Assembly: GCF_011045165.1 (NCBI RefSeq)
Contig: NZ_JAAKZI010000005.1
Location: forward strand, 1-64,000
Length of the DNA stretch: 64,000 nucleotides
From: Arthrobacter silviterrae
GTDB taxonomy: Bacteria > Actinomycetota > Actinomycetes > Actinomycetales > Micrococcaceae
Direction: 5' to 3'
Positions 33,903 to 40,989 of this stretch are shown here, one piece after another. The notes below the pieces were generated by a model. That model did no database searches and was not told where the DNA came from. It was given only the letters and a program-made list of their open reading frames with translations. Position 1 is the stretch's first letter. Every line of letters begins with the position of its first letter. Both the position numbers and the translations under genes were made by a program.

Positions 33903-34202
33903 GTGAACATGCCACATGTATATATCTTGAAATGCAATGACTGCTCCTACTACGTCGGAAGCACGTGGAATTTGGAACGCAGGTTAGCCCAGCACAACGC
34001 CGGAGAAGGTGCGACGTACACGCGCAGGCGCAAACCCGTCGAACTGGTGTGGGCTCAAGAACACGACCGCGTGGACACGGCATTCGCACTGGAGCAGCAG
34101 ATACAAGGCTGGAGCCGCGCCAAGCGCGAGGCCCTCATAGAGGGACGGCTGATGGACCTGCCGGGCTTGTCCGAGGCCAAGTCTCGGCAAATACGATCGT
34201 GA
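33903..34202 (+). CDS. Small GIY-YIG nuclease domain protein (UPF0213/YhbQ-like)
   Basis: 99 residues, almost only the GIY-YIG catalytic fold: VYILKCNDCSYYVGSTWNLE near the N terminus (VYI for GIY, YVG for YIG), the catalytic Arg in LERRLAQHNAG, and the metal-site Glu in ALEQQIQGWSRAKREALI. Single-domain proteins of this class nick or cut DNA, and their roles are poorly known. Codon use differs from the surroundings: TTA, three ATA and CAA codons in a GC-rich genome point to recent arrival. The start may be GTG 33903 or ATG 33909; no strong ribosome site is seen. Inverted REP-like repeats flank it on both sides. Confidence 0.85.
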   Translation: MNMPHVYILKCNDCSYYVGSTWNLERRLAQHNAGEGATYTRRRKPVELVWAQEHDRVDTAFALEQQIQGWSRAKREALIEGRLMDLPGLSEAKSRQIRS

Positions 34203-34221
34203 CGGTATCAACCTAAACAGC

Positions 34222-34318
34222 CAGGGTCTCGACGCGCTCGCAGAACTCGCTGCTCGACCACCGGCGCGTGTGTCCCAGGGTCTCGACGCGCTCGCAGAAC
34301 TCGCTGCTCGACCACCGG
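34222..34318 (+). repeat. REP-like repeat pair, right of the GIY-YIG gene
   Basis: Two identical 43-bp copies at 34222-34264 and 34276-34318, 54 bp apart start to start. Each runs CAGGGTCTCGACGCG, then CTCGCAGAACTCGC and TGCTCGACCACCGG. The ends are imperfectly self-complementary (GGTCTCGA against TCGACCACC), as in REP elements. They are inverted relative to the array at 33689-33791. Confidence 0.9.
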
Positions 34319-34342
34319 TATCGCTGCTCTGCTACCTGGCTG

Positions 34343-36118
34343 CTATTTGCGGCCGAGGAACCAGTCCTGGAGCTTCTTGAGCCGCTGGTGGAGCTGGGGT
34401 TCGTTCGCCTGTGCCACGGCGGGTCCGCCGCAGATGCGCCGCAGCTCGCTGTGGACCATGCCGTGGGGCATGCCGGAGCGCGCGCTCCACGCCGAGACGT
34501 TCTTGGCCAGTTCGTGGCGCAGGTCCATCAGCATACGGTGGTCCACCACGGCAGCGGCCTCCGGCTCCGGTTCGGGTGCACTAGCCCCCTTGCCGCGCCG
34601 CCGGGTTTGCTGGGCAGCCTGGCGCTGGCGCAGCAGGACCCCCACTTGGTCGGCGTCGAGCAGGCCCGGGATGCCCAGGAAGTCGAGCTCGTCATCGCTG
34701 CCGATCTCGCCGCCGGTGCCGAATTCGCCGCCGTCGAACAATACCTTGTCAAAGGAGGCCTGGGACTCCAGCGCCTCAAACTTGAACTTTTCCAGCGTGT
34801 CAGACGCCTTTTCCTCGCGGTTGGCCTCCTCCATCTCGGCATCGTCAATAAAACCGTCTGGGTCCTTGTCCGGGCGGTCCAGGGCGTGGTCGCGCTCGAG
34901 TTCAAGCTGGTTGGCCAGTTCCATGAGGTTTGGCACCGACGGCAGGAAAACCGACGCCGTTTCGCCACGTTTCCGGGCGCGCACAAAGCGGCCGATCGCC
35001 TGGGCGAAAAACAGCGGCGTTGCCGTGGACGTCGCATAGACGCCAACTGCCAGCCGCGGCACGTCAACGCCTTCGGAAACCATCCGCACCGCCACCATCC
35101 AGCGCTTCTCCCCCGCGGAAAATGTGTCGATCTTGTCCGAGGCCTTGGCATCGTCGGACAGAATCACAGTGGGCGACTCCCCCGTGATCTTCTTCAGCTG
35201 GCCGGCATAGGCGCGGGCGTCGTCATGGTCGGTGGCGATGACCAGCCCGCCGGCGTCAGGCACGGCACGGCGCACCTCGGTGAGGCGCTTGTCGGCAGCG
35301 GCCAGCACGGCGGGGATCCACTCGCCCGCAGGGTTCAGCGCGGTGCGCCAGGCCTGGGAGGTGATGTCCTTGGTGACCGGGGCGCCCAGGGTGGCCGCCA
35401 TTTCCTCACCGGCACTGGTGCGCCAGCGCATCTGGCCGGAGTAGGCCATGAACATGACGGGGCGCACCACGTGGTCCTTGAGCGCCTCCCCGTAGCCGTA
35501 GGTGTAGTCGGCCTTGGAGCGGCGGATGCCGTCGCCATCCTCCACGTAGTCCACAAAGGGAATCGGGGCAGTGTCGGAACGGAAGGGCGTTCCGGTCAGG
35601 GCCAGGCGCCGGGCTGCCGGGTCGAATGCTTCACGGATGCCGTCGCCCCAGGACAACGCATCGCCGCCGTGGTGGATCTCGTCCATGATGACCAGCGTGC
35701 GGGCGGCTTCGGTCTTGGCCCGGTGCAAGAGCGGCTTGCTGGCCACCTGGGCGTACGTGACGGCCACGCCGATGAAGCCCTTGCCGTGGCGGCCGTCGGC
35801 ATTCTTGAAGTTCGGGTCGATGGAAATGCCAACCCGTGCCGCTGCGTCCGCCCATTGTCGCTTGAGGTGGTCCGTGGGGGTGACGATGGTGATCCGGTTG
35901 ATGGTGCCCCGGGCTATCAGCTGGGTCGCCACATGCAGGGCAAACGTGGTCTTGCCGGCACCGGGCGTGGCCACGGCCAGAAAATCGCGGGGGCCGGCCG
36001 AAAAGTACTTTTCCATGGCCTCGGTCTGCCACGCCCGCAGCTTTTGGGCCGTGCCCCATGCCGCCCGCTCAGGGTAGGCCGGAGGCAGGGACGGTCCGCC
36101 AAACAATGTTTCCGTCAC
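34343..36118 (-). CDS. DEAD/DEAH box helicase (superfamily 2)
   Basis: 591-residue SF2 ATPase. Motif I is ATPGAGKTTFALHVATQL near residue 55, motif II MDEIHHGG, motif III LTGTPFRSD, and the C-terminal motifs V/VI MVSEGVDVPRLAVGVYAT and FFAQAIGRFVRARKRG. A charged linker and a C-terminal helical region of about 200 residues follow (RRRGKGASAPEPEPEAAA), ending in a domain that may bind DNA or a partner. The type resembles actinobacterial UvrB/XPB-like helicases encoded next to DUF3039. GTG 36118 is the likeliest start; upstream ATGs are in low-quality sequence. The nucleic-acid role is unknown. Confidence 0.87.
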   Translation of the reverse strand: MTETLFGGPSLPPAYPERAAWGTAQKLRAWQTEAMEKYFSAGPRDFLAVATPGAGKTTFALHVATQLIARGTINRITIVTPTDHLKRQWADAAARVGISIDPNFKNADGRHGKGFIGVAVTYAQVASKPLLHRAKTEAARTLVIMDEIHHGGDALSWGDGIREAFDPAARRLALTGTPFRSDTAPIPFVDYVEDGDGIRRSKADYTYGYGEALKDHVVRPVMFMAYSGQMRWRTSAGEEMAATLGAPVTKDITSQAWRTALNPAGEWIPAVLAAADKRLTEVRRAVPDAGGLVIATDHDDARAYAGQLKKITGESPTVILSDDAKASDKIDTFSAGEKRWMVAVRMVSEGVDVPRLAVGVYATSTATPLFFAQAIGRFVRARKRGETASVFLPSVPNLMELANQLELERDHALDRPDKDPDGFIDDAEMEEANREEKASDTLEKFKFEALESQASFDKVLFDGGEFGTGGEIGSDDELDFLGIPGLLDADQVGVLLRQRQAAQQTRRRGKGASAPEPEPEAAAVVDHRMLMDLRHELAKNVSAWSARSGMPHGMVHSELRRICGGPAVAQANEPQLHQRLKKLQDWFLGRK

Positions 36119-36213
36119 GAAATCGCTGCCATCCTTGTCACTTCTTTCCCGTGCGCCCCTTGTTTTCAGGCACGCCAATTGCCGGCACTGATGCCGTGCG
36201 CCATTGCCGTTTG

Positions 36214-36537
36214 TTACTTCTTGGGGTTCTTCGGGCCCTTGCCCTTGCCGCCGGTGGGGTTCATGCCTTCGTAAATGGCCTTGCACTCGGGGCACACGGG
36301 GAACTTTTGCGGGTCACGCCCGGGCGTCCACACCTTTCCGCACAGGGCCACCACGGGCTCGCCGGTCAGGGCGGATTCCATGATCTTTTCCTTGCGGACG
36401 TAGTGCGAGAACCGCTCGCTGTCCCCCGGTTCCACCTCCTGGCGCAGTTCCTGGCGCTCGATGACGGCCGTGGAACCGCCGCTGCTGCCGGGGTTGAAAC
36501 GGGGATCGTTTTCGAAGGGGTCTGGTGGCAAGCTCAT
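36214..36537 (-). CDS. DUF3039 zinc-ribbon protein
   Basis: 107 residues. A disordered start (MSLPPDPFENDPRFNPGSS) leads to an acidic segment and then FSHYVRKEKIMESALTGEPV and a probable zinc site with VALCGKVW and PVCPECKAIYE, ending in a Lys/Gly-rich tail. DUF3039 is an actinobacterial family of unknown role, here directly upstream of the helicase, a conserved pairing. ATG 36537 lies 7 bases after TAGAAT, so the message is probably leaderless; ATG 36546 is an alternative. Confidence 0.85.
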   Translation of the reverse strand: MSLPPDPFENDPRFNPGSSGGSTAVIERQELRQEVEPGDSERFSHYVRKEKIMESALTGEPVVALCGKVWTPGRDPQKFPVCPECKAIYEGMNPTGGKGKGPKNPKK

Positions 36538-36544
36538 GGTGTCC

Positions 36545-36550
36545 ATTCTA
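36545..36550 (-). promoter_or_regulatory. Putative -10 box, DUF3039 gene
   Basis: TAGAAT on the minus strand, followed by GGACACC and the ATG at 36537. The same TAGAATGGACAC string precedes clpS. Confidence 0.5.
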
Positions 36551-36634
36551 GCCGGTTTCGTTTTTCGACTCGCCGTGAAGGCTCGACGGCGGCGGGCGGG
36601 TTTCGTGCCCGGCCCGCCCGCCACCGTCCCCGGC

Positions 36635-37417
36635 TTAGAGTCCCTGCCACTCCGGCTTGTTGTCGTAGGCGTGGCGGTACGTGGCGGCGCCGGCCAGCTG
36701 GGCTGCGGCAGCCTCGTCAACCAGGATGGTGGCGTGGGGGTGGAACTGCAGCACCGAAGCCGGGCAGCTCGCCGTGACGGGGCCTTCGACAAAGTCACGC
36801 ACTGCCGCGGCCTTGCCTGCCCCAAATGCCACCAGCACCACGTGCCTGGCAGCCATGATGGTGCCCAGGCCCTGGGTCACCACGTGGTGGGGCACCTGGT
36901 CAATGGTGTCGAAGAACCGTGCATTGTCCTGGCGCGTCTGGTCCGCCAGCGTCTTGATGCGTGTCCGCGAGGCCAGCGAGGAGCCGGGCTCATTGAAGCC
37001 GATGTGGCCGTTGGTGCCCACCCCAAGGATCTGCAGGTCCACACCCCCAGCAGCCTTGATGGCCTCCTCATAACCCAGGCAGGCAGCCTGGATGTCGGCG
37101 GCCGAGCCGTCGGGCCCGTGGACATTGTCGGGGGCCACATCCACGCGGTTGGTGAATTCACGGCGAATGACTTCCCGGTATGACTCGGGGTGTCCCACGG
37201 GGAGTCCCACGTATTCGTCCAGGGCAAAGCCGTGTGCTTGGGTGAAACTCAGGCCATCCTGGTCGTGGCGGCGGGCCAGCTCGTCATAGATGGGCAAGGG
37301 GGAAGAGCCTGTTGCCAGGCCCAGGACGGCGGCCGGCTTGGTGCGAACCAGTTCCTCAATGGCGTCTGCGGCGAGAGCGCCGATTTCCTTGCTGCTGGGG
37401 AGGATGATGACCTCCAT
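36635..37417 (-). CDS. nagB: Glucosamine-6-phosphate deaminase
   Basis: 260-residue enzyme that converts glucosamine-6-phosphate to fructose-6-phosphate and ammonia. Motifs: VLGLATGSSPLPIYDEL near residue 35, FALDEYVGLPVGHPESY near 64, LGVGTNGHIGFNEPGSSL near 130 with the catalytic Asp/His/Glu set, and HHVVTQGLGTIMAA. AAGGA precedes the ATG. Its pathway partner nagA lies 9.5 kb away at 46882 on the other strand, so they are not an operon here. Confidence 0.95.
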   Translation of the reverse strand: MEVIILPSSKEIGALAADAIEELVRTKPAAVLGLATGSSPLPIYDELARRHDQDGLSFTQAHGFALDEYVGLPVGHPESYREVIRREFTNRVDVAPDNVHGPDGSAADIQAACLGYEEAIKAAGGVDLQILGVGTNGHIGFNEPGSSLASRTRIKTLADQTRQDNARFFDTIDQVPHHVVTQGLGTIMAARHVVLVAFGAGKAAAVRDFVEGPVTASCPASVLQFHPHATILVDEAAAAQLAGAATYRHAYDNKPEWQGL

Positions 37418-37509
37418 GAAACACGTTCCTTTCGGGATTGCACGTGAGGGGCGGCGGCCAGGGCCGGGCCGCCGGTGAAACCGGCGCGCCTTCTCAACCT
37501 TAGCGATTG

Positions 37510-39093
37510 TCAGCGGTCCGCCGAAACCGCCAGCAACAGCTCGGGCGCACGGCGGTCATAAAGGCGGGCGCCAATGCGGAGGCCGGCTGCCAGGAACACG
37601 GCGCCGAGGACTGCTCCGGTGGCCAGCGAGATCCACCCCAGTGCCGGCCGGTTGCCGGCCAGGGCAATGGTGGTCAGCACCAGCTCCGGCACCACCAGCA
37701 CGCCCACGCCGGCAAATCCGGAAAACTGGACCACCATGGCGGAAAAGTTGTTGCCCGGCTTCGACTTGAGGGGGCTGTCGCCGGGCAGCGGGGCATTCAT
37801 CGTGAAGCGGGCTGAAAAGACACTCGCCAGCCCCAGCCCGCTTCCGACGGCGCCGATAGTCAGTCCCAGCGTGGCCGGAAGCAGCGCCCACGAACCGGAA
37901 ATCACCGCCCCTGCCAGCGCATAGAGGATGCCCAGCGCCAGTGCCAAGATGCCCGCTGCGGCCGCACGGCCGGCCCGGTCCGCCGCCCCCGGGACACCGG
38001 CACCCAGATGCAGTGCGAAGGCTGTGTTGTCATAGGAGATGTCGGAGGAGATGCTCCACACCACCAGAAACGCCGCCAGCGCCCCGCCAAGCCCCAGGAC
38101 GACGCCGGTGGACCCACCGCCGGCTGCCTGTGAGCTGGCAAAAACAAACACCAGCGGCAGCAGCGGTGCGATGATGAGGCCCGCGCTGTAGCGCGGGTCC
38201 CGGAACCAGTACGTCAGGCTGCGGGCGGCGACGGCTCCGGCCGGGCTGGCAGCGAACAAGCGGAAGAATCCCAAGTTGCCGGCACTGCGGCGTAGGTTTC
38301 CTGCATGGGGCGGGGTGACCAGCGCCTTGGCCAGGCAGGCCTTCCAGATCCAGGTCAGGACAGCCAGGGCCGCCAGTGCAATGGCGAGCTTTCCGCCCGC
38401 CGCGGCCCACTGGCCTGCTGCCACAGCTGCGGGTACGGCCCAGACCGCGCCGAGCGGCGTCCAGGAAAGGGTGTTGGCCAAATCCGGCAGGTAGTCCCGG
38501 ACCCCCTGGACACCCGCCGTAAGGCTGGTGGTGATCGGTCCGAGGAGGACCAGCGGGACCAGCAGCACCACGCCGCTCAAGTCCTTGAACTTGCGGGAGG
38601 AGGCCAGGCTGGCGCTGGCCGCCGTAATGGCCCGGGAGGCCACCACGCACGTCAGGGCCGCCACGGCGCCACAGAACAGTGCCACTGCCGCGGCACCCGG
38701 GTGCTGCCACCACGCTGCTGCGGTTCCCATTGAGGCCAGGAGTGTGATGGCTCCGGGGATGCCAATGAAGCCGGACAGCGCCAGGCCGGCAAGGAGCTGG
38801 CGCATGGGGATGGAATAGGTACTGAACCGGGCAGGGTCCAGTGTCATGTCCAGCCCGGAGGCCACCACGGGAATGATGAGCCAGCCCAGGAACAGCGCTG
38901 ACCCCGCGAGCACAAGGACCGTGCCCACGACTTCCGGGCCCTGCGTGCCCAGCACCGCCAGGCCCACCAGCGCGGTGCCCAGGATGCCCAGCCCGTAAAG
39001 GGCACCAATGGCCAGGCCCACCAGTTGCATGGTGCTGCGCCGCAGCGAATTGCGCAGCAGCGCTATTTTTAGCCTTAGGAGGTGCGCAACCAT
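37510..39093 (-). CDS. ABC transporter permease (ABC-2 type exporter)
   Basis: 527-residue integral membrane protein with about 12 hydrophobic segments in two similar halves, partner of the ATPase encoded upstream. No known substrate motif is seen. ATG 39093 (MVAHLLRLKIALL) lies inside the last codons of the ATPase gene, a 19-base overlap, so the two are coupled. A 6-bp hairpin past the stop (CGCCGG/CCGGCG) may end the unit before nagB. Confidence 0.82.
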   Translation of the reverse strand: MVAHLLRLKIALLRNSLRRSTMQLVGLAIGALYGLGILGTALVGLAVLGTQGPEVVGTVLVLAGSALFLGWLIIPVVASGLDMTLDPARFSTYSIPMRQLLAGLALSGFIGIPGAITLLASMGTAAAWWQHPGAAAVALFCGAVAALTCVVASRAITAASASLASSRKFKDLSGVVLLVPLVLLGPITTSLTAGVQGVRDYLPDLANTLSWTPLGAVWAVPAAVAAGQWAAAGGKLAIALAALAVLTWIWKACLAKALVTPPHAGNLRRSAGNLGFFRLFAASPAGAVAARSLTYWFRDPRYSAGLIIAPLLPLVFVFASSQAAGGGSTGVVLGLGGALAAFLVVWSISSDISYDNTAFALHLGAGVPGAADRAGRAAAAGILALALGILYALAGAVISGSWALLPATLGLTIGAVGSGLGLASVFSARFTMNAPLPGDSPLKSKPGNNFSAMVVQFSGFAGVGVLVVPELVLTTIALAGNRPALGWISLATGAVLGAVFLAAGLRIGARLYDRRAPELLLAVSADR

Positions 39094-39878
39094 TGCAGCC
39101 CCGCCGTCTGGTTCCGACCGCCGACGAGTTCCACGAACCTGTCCTCCAGGCTCAGGTCCCCGCGCACCTGGTCCACCGTGCCTGCTGCCAGGACGGTGCC
39201 GGCGGCGATGACTGCCACGTGGTCGCACATGCGCTGCACCAGGTCCATGACGTGGCTGGAGACGATGACGGTTCCGCCGGAGGCCACGTAGTCGTGCAGA
39301 ATGTCGCGGATGTTGGCCGCGGAGACGGGGTCCACGGATTCGAAGGGCTCATCGAGCACCAGGAGCCGGGGTGCATGTATCAGGGCAGCCGCCAAGGCGA
39401 TCTTCTTGGTCATGCCTGCGGAATAGTCCACCACCAGGGTCCCGGCATCCTTGGCCAGGTCCAGCGCCGCCAATAGGTCATGGACGCGATGGGCCACTGT
39501 GTCCCTGTCCATGCCACGCAGCAGGCCCGCATAGGTCACCAGCTGTTCGCCGGAAAGCCTGTCAAAGAGGCGCACGCCGTCAGGCAGCAGCCCCATGAGC
39601 CGCTTGGCTTCGAGTTGGTGGGCCCAAACGTCGACGCCGTGCACCCACACCTGTCCGGCGTCCGGGCGCAACAATCCCGTGGCCATGGAGAGGGATGTGG
39701 TCTTGCCTGCGCCGTTGGGGCCGACCAGCCCGTAAAAGGAGCCGGCAGGCACATCCAAGTTGATCCCGTTCACCGCAGCCTTGGAGCCAAACGCCTTTGC
39801 CAGACCGCGGATGGCCAGGGCGGCCGGCTGTTGCGGGGCAGCCGGCACGGTGGTGGCGTGTGCCGAAAAGTCAGTCAT
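39075..39878 (-). CDS. ABC transporter ATP-binding protein
   Basis: 267-residue ATPase. Walker A is VGPNGAGKTTSLSMATGLL near residue 53, the signature is DYSAGMTKKIALAAALIH (SAGM in place of SGGQ, a divergent form), and Walker B LLVLDEPFESVDP. The D-loop and His switch (VIVSSHVMDLVQ) follow. It pairs with the overlapping permease as an exporter, by similarity to ABC-2 drug or polymer exporters. TAGTGT ends 6 bases before the ATG, indicating a leaderless transcript. Confidence 0.9.
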   Translation of the reverse strand: MTDFSAHATTVPAAPQQPAALAIRGLAKAFGSKAAVNGINLDVPAGSFYGLVGPNGAGKTTSLSMATGLLRPDAGQVWVHGVDVWAHQLEAKRLMGLLPDGVRLFDRLSGEQLVTYAGLLRGMDRDTVAHRVHDLLAALDLAKDAGTLVVDYSAGMTKKIALAAALIHAPRLLVLDEPFESVDPVSAANIRDILHDYVASGGTVIVSSHVMDLVQRMCDHVAVIAAGTVLAAGTVDQVRGDLSLEDRFVELVGGRNQTAGLQWLRTS

Positions 39879-39884
39879 GACGCC

Positions 39885-39890
39885 ACACTA
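39885..39890 (-). promoter_or_regulatory. Putative -10 box of the ABC exporter operon
   Basis: TAGTGT on the minus strand, 6 bases before the ATPase ATG at 39878. Confidence 0.4.
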
Positions 39891-39973
39891 ACAAGCGGCC
39901 CACAGCATATTCACCATCCGAAAGGATGACTTGGGGCGGGCGGCCCGGGCAGGACGGGTGCCCGTTTCGCCGC

Positions 39974-40909
39974 CTAGAACAACGCGCGCGCCAACGCCTG
40001 GCGGGAGGCGCTCACGCGGGGGTCCGCAACGCCGACCACCTCGTAAAGCTCCAGCAGCCGCACGCGCGCCGTTTCGCGTTCGGGGCCAAAGTGCAGGGAA
40101 ATGAAGGAGACAATGCGGGCAAAGGCATCTTCAACGTGCCCGCCCGTCACGTCCAGGTCCGCCACGGCAAGCTGCGCCTCGACGTCGTCGGCATCGCCCG
40201 CGGCCCGCGCCCTCAGCACCTCGGCGGCAGCCACGTCAATGTCTGCCGCGCGGCGCATGAGGTGCACCTGTGCCAGCCCAACCTTGGCGTCGGCGTCGTT
40301 CGGTTTCTCCGCCAGGGCCTTCTCGTAGGCTGCCTGCGCAGCCGCCAAGTCCCCCGATTCGATGGCGTCATGGGCCGCCTGGTGCAGCGGCGGAAGGGGC
40401 GGCTCCTCCGCGGCCTGTGCATCCGGTGCGCCGCCGAGATTGCCGGTGACGCCGTTGCTGGCCGCCACCTTGAGCAGTTCATCCAGGAACGACTTGATCT
40501 GGTCCTCCGGCATGTCCCCCTCAAACAAGGGGACGGGCTGGCCCTTGATGAGGGCCACCGTGGTGGGCACCGCCGTCACTCCAAACGCCTGGGCAATGCC
40601 GGGGCTGGTGTCCGTGTCGACCCGTCCCAGGGCAAGGCTGCCGCCAAAGTCATTCATGAGCTTTTCCAGCACGCCTGCCAGCATGGCTGACTGATTGGAG
40701 CGCGCCGATCCCAGCAGGACCACCACGGGCACAGTCTGGGACAACCCCACGAATTCCTGGAAGCTTTGTTCGTTGACGTCCACCGCGTAGGGCGATCCCG
40801 GGCCGGGCGCAGGTGCCGTGGCCCGGTTTTTCAGGGCGGAAAGGTCGACGGCGCCGCGCAGGTTGATCCCCGGCAGGGGGTTGGCGGGCGTGGAACTGGG
40901 GTTGCTCAT
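39974..40909 (-). CDS. Thioredoxin-fold/TPR co-chaperone-like protein (YbbN/CnoX-type)
   Basis: 311 residues. The N-terminal 45 residues are low complexity. A thioredoxin fold follows (about residues 48-155) with FQEFVGLSQTVPVVVLLGS, then TSPGIAQAFGVTAVPTTVALIKGQPV with the cis-Pro. The redox CXXC is absent: SARSNQSAML stands in its place. The C-terminal half has TPR-like helices (AQAAYEKALAEKPNDADAKV and further repeats). The layout matches YbbN/CnoX, a chaperone-holdase rather than an oxidoreductase. ATG 40909 has GGAG 7 bases before it. Confidence 0.88.
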   Translation of the reverse strand: MSNPSSTPANPLPGINLRGAVDLSALKNRATAPAPGPGSPYAVDVNEQSFQEFVGLSQTVPVVVLLGSARSNQSAMLAGVLEKLMNDFGGSLALGRVDTDTSPGIAQAFGVTAVPTTVALIKGQPVPLFEGDMPEDQIKSFLDELLKVAASNGVTGNLGGAPDAQAAEEPPLPPLHQAAHDAIESGDLAAAQAAYEKALAEKPNDADAKVGLAQVHLMRRAADIDVAAAEVLRARAAGDADDVEAQLAVADLDVTGGHVEDAFARIVSFISLHFGPERETARVRLLELYEVVGVADPRVSASRQALARALF

Positions 40910-40989
40910 TGATTCACTCCAACTTGTGCTGTGCCCGCGGCGCGTTGCCTCGCGCCGCGGACGAAAATTGCCGCCGATAAGGCCCGGCG

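Noticed and set aside
33689-34318. A CRISPR array or IS element
   Set aside because: Spacers are absent or unequal, no cas genes or transposase are present, and the units are palindromic and in opposed orientation.
34268-36274. A 668-residue protein on the plus strand
   Set aside because: Shadow of the helicase gene on the other strand; it has no domain, while the helicase has all SF2 motifs.
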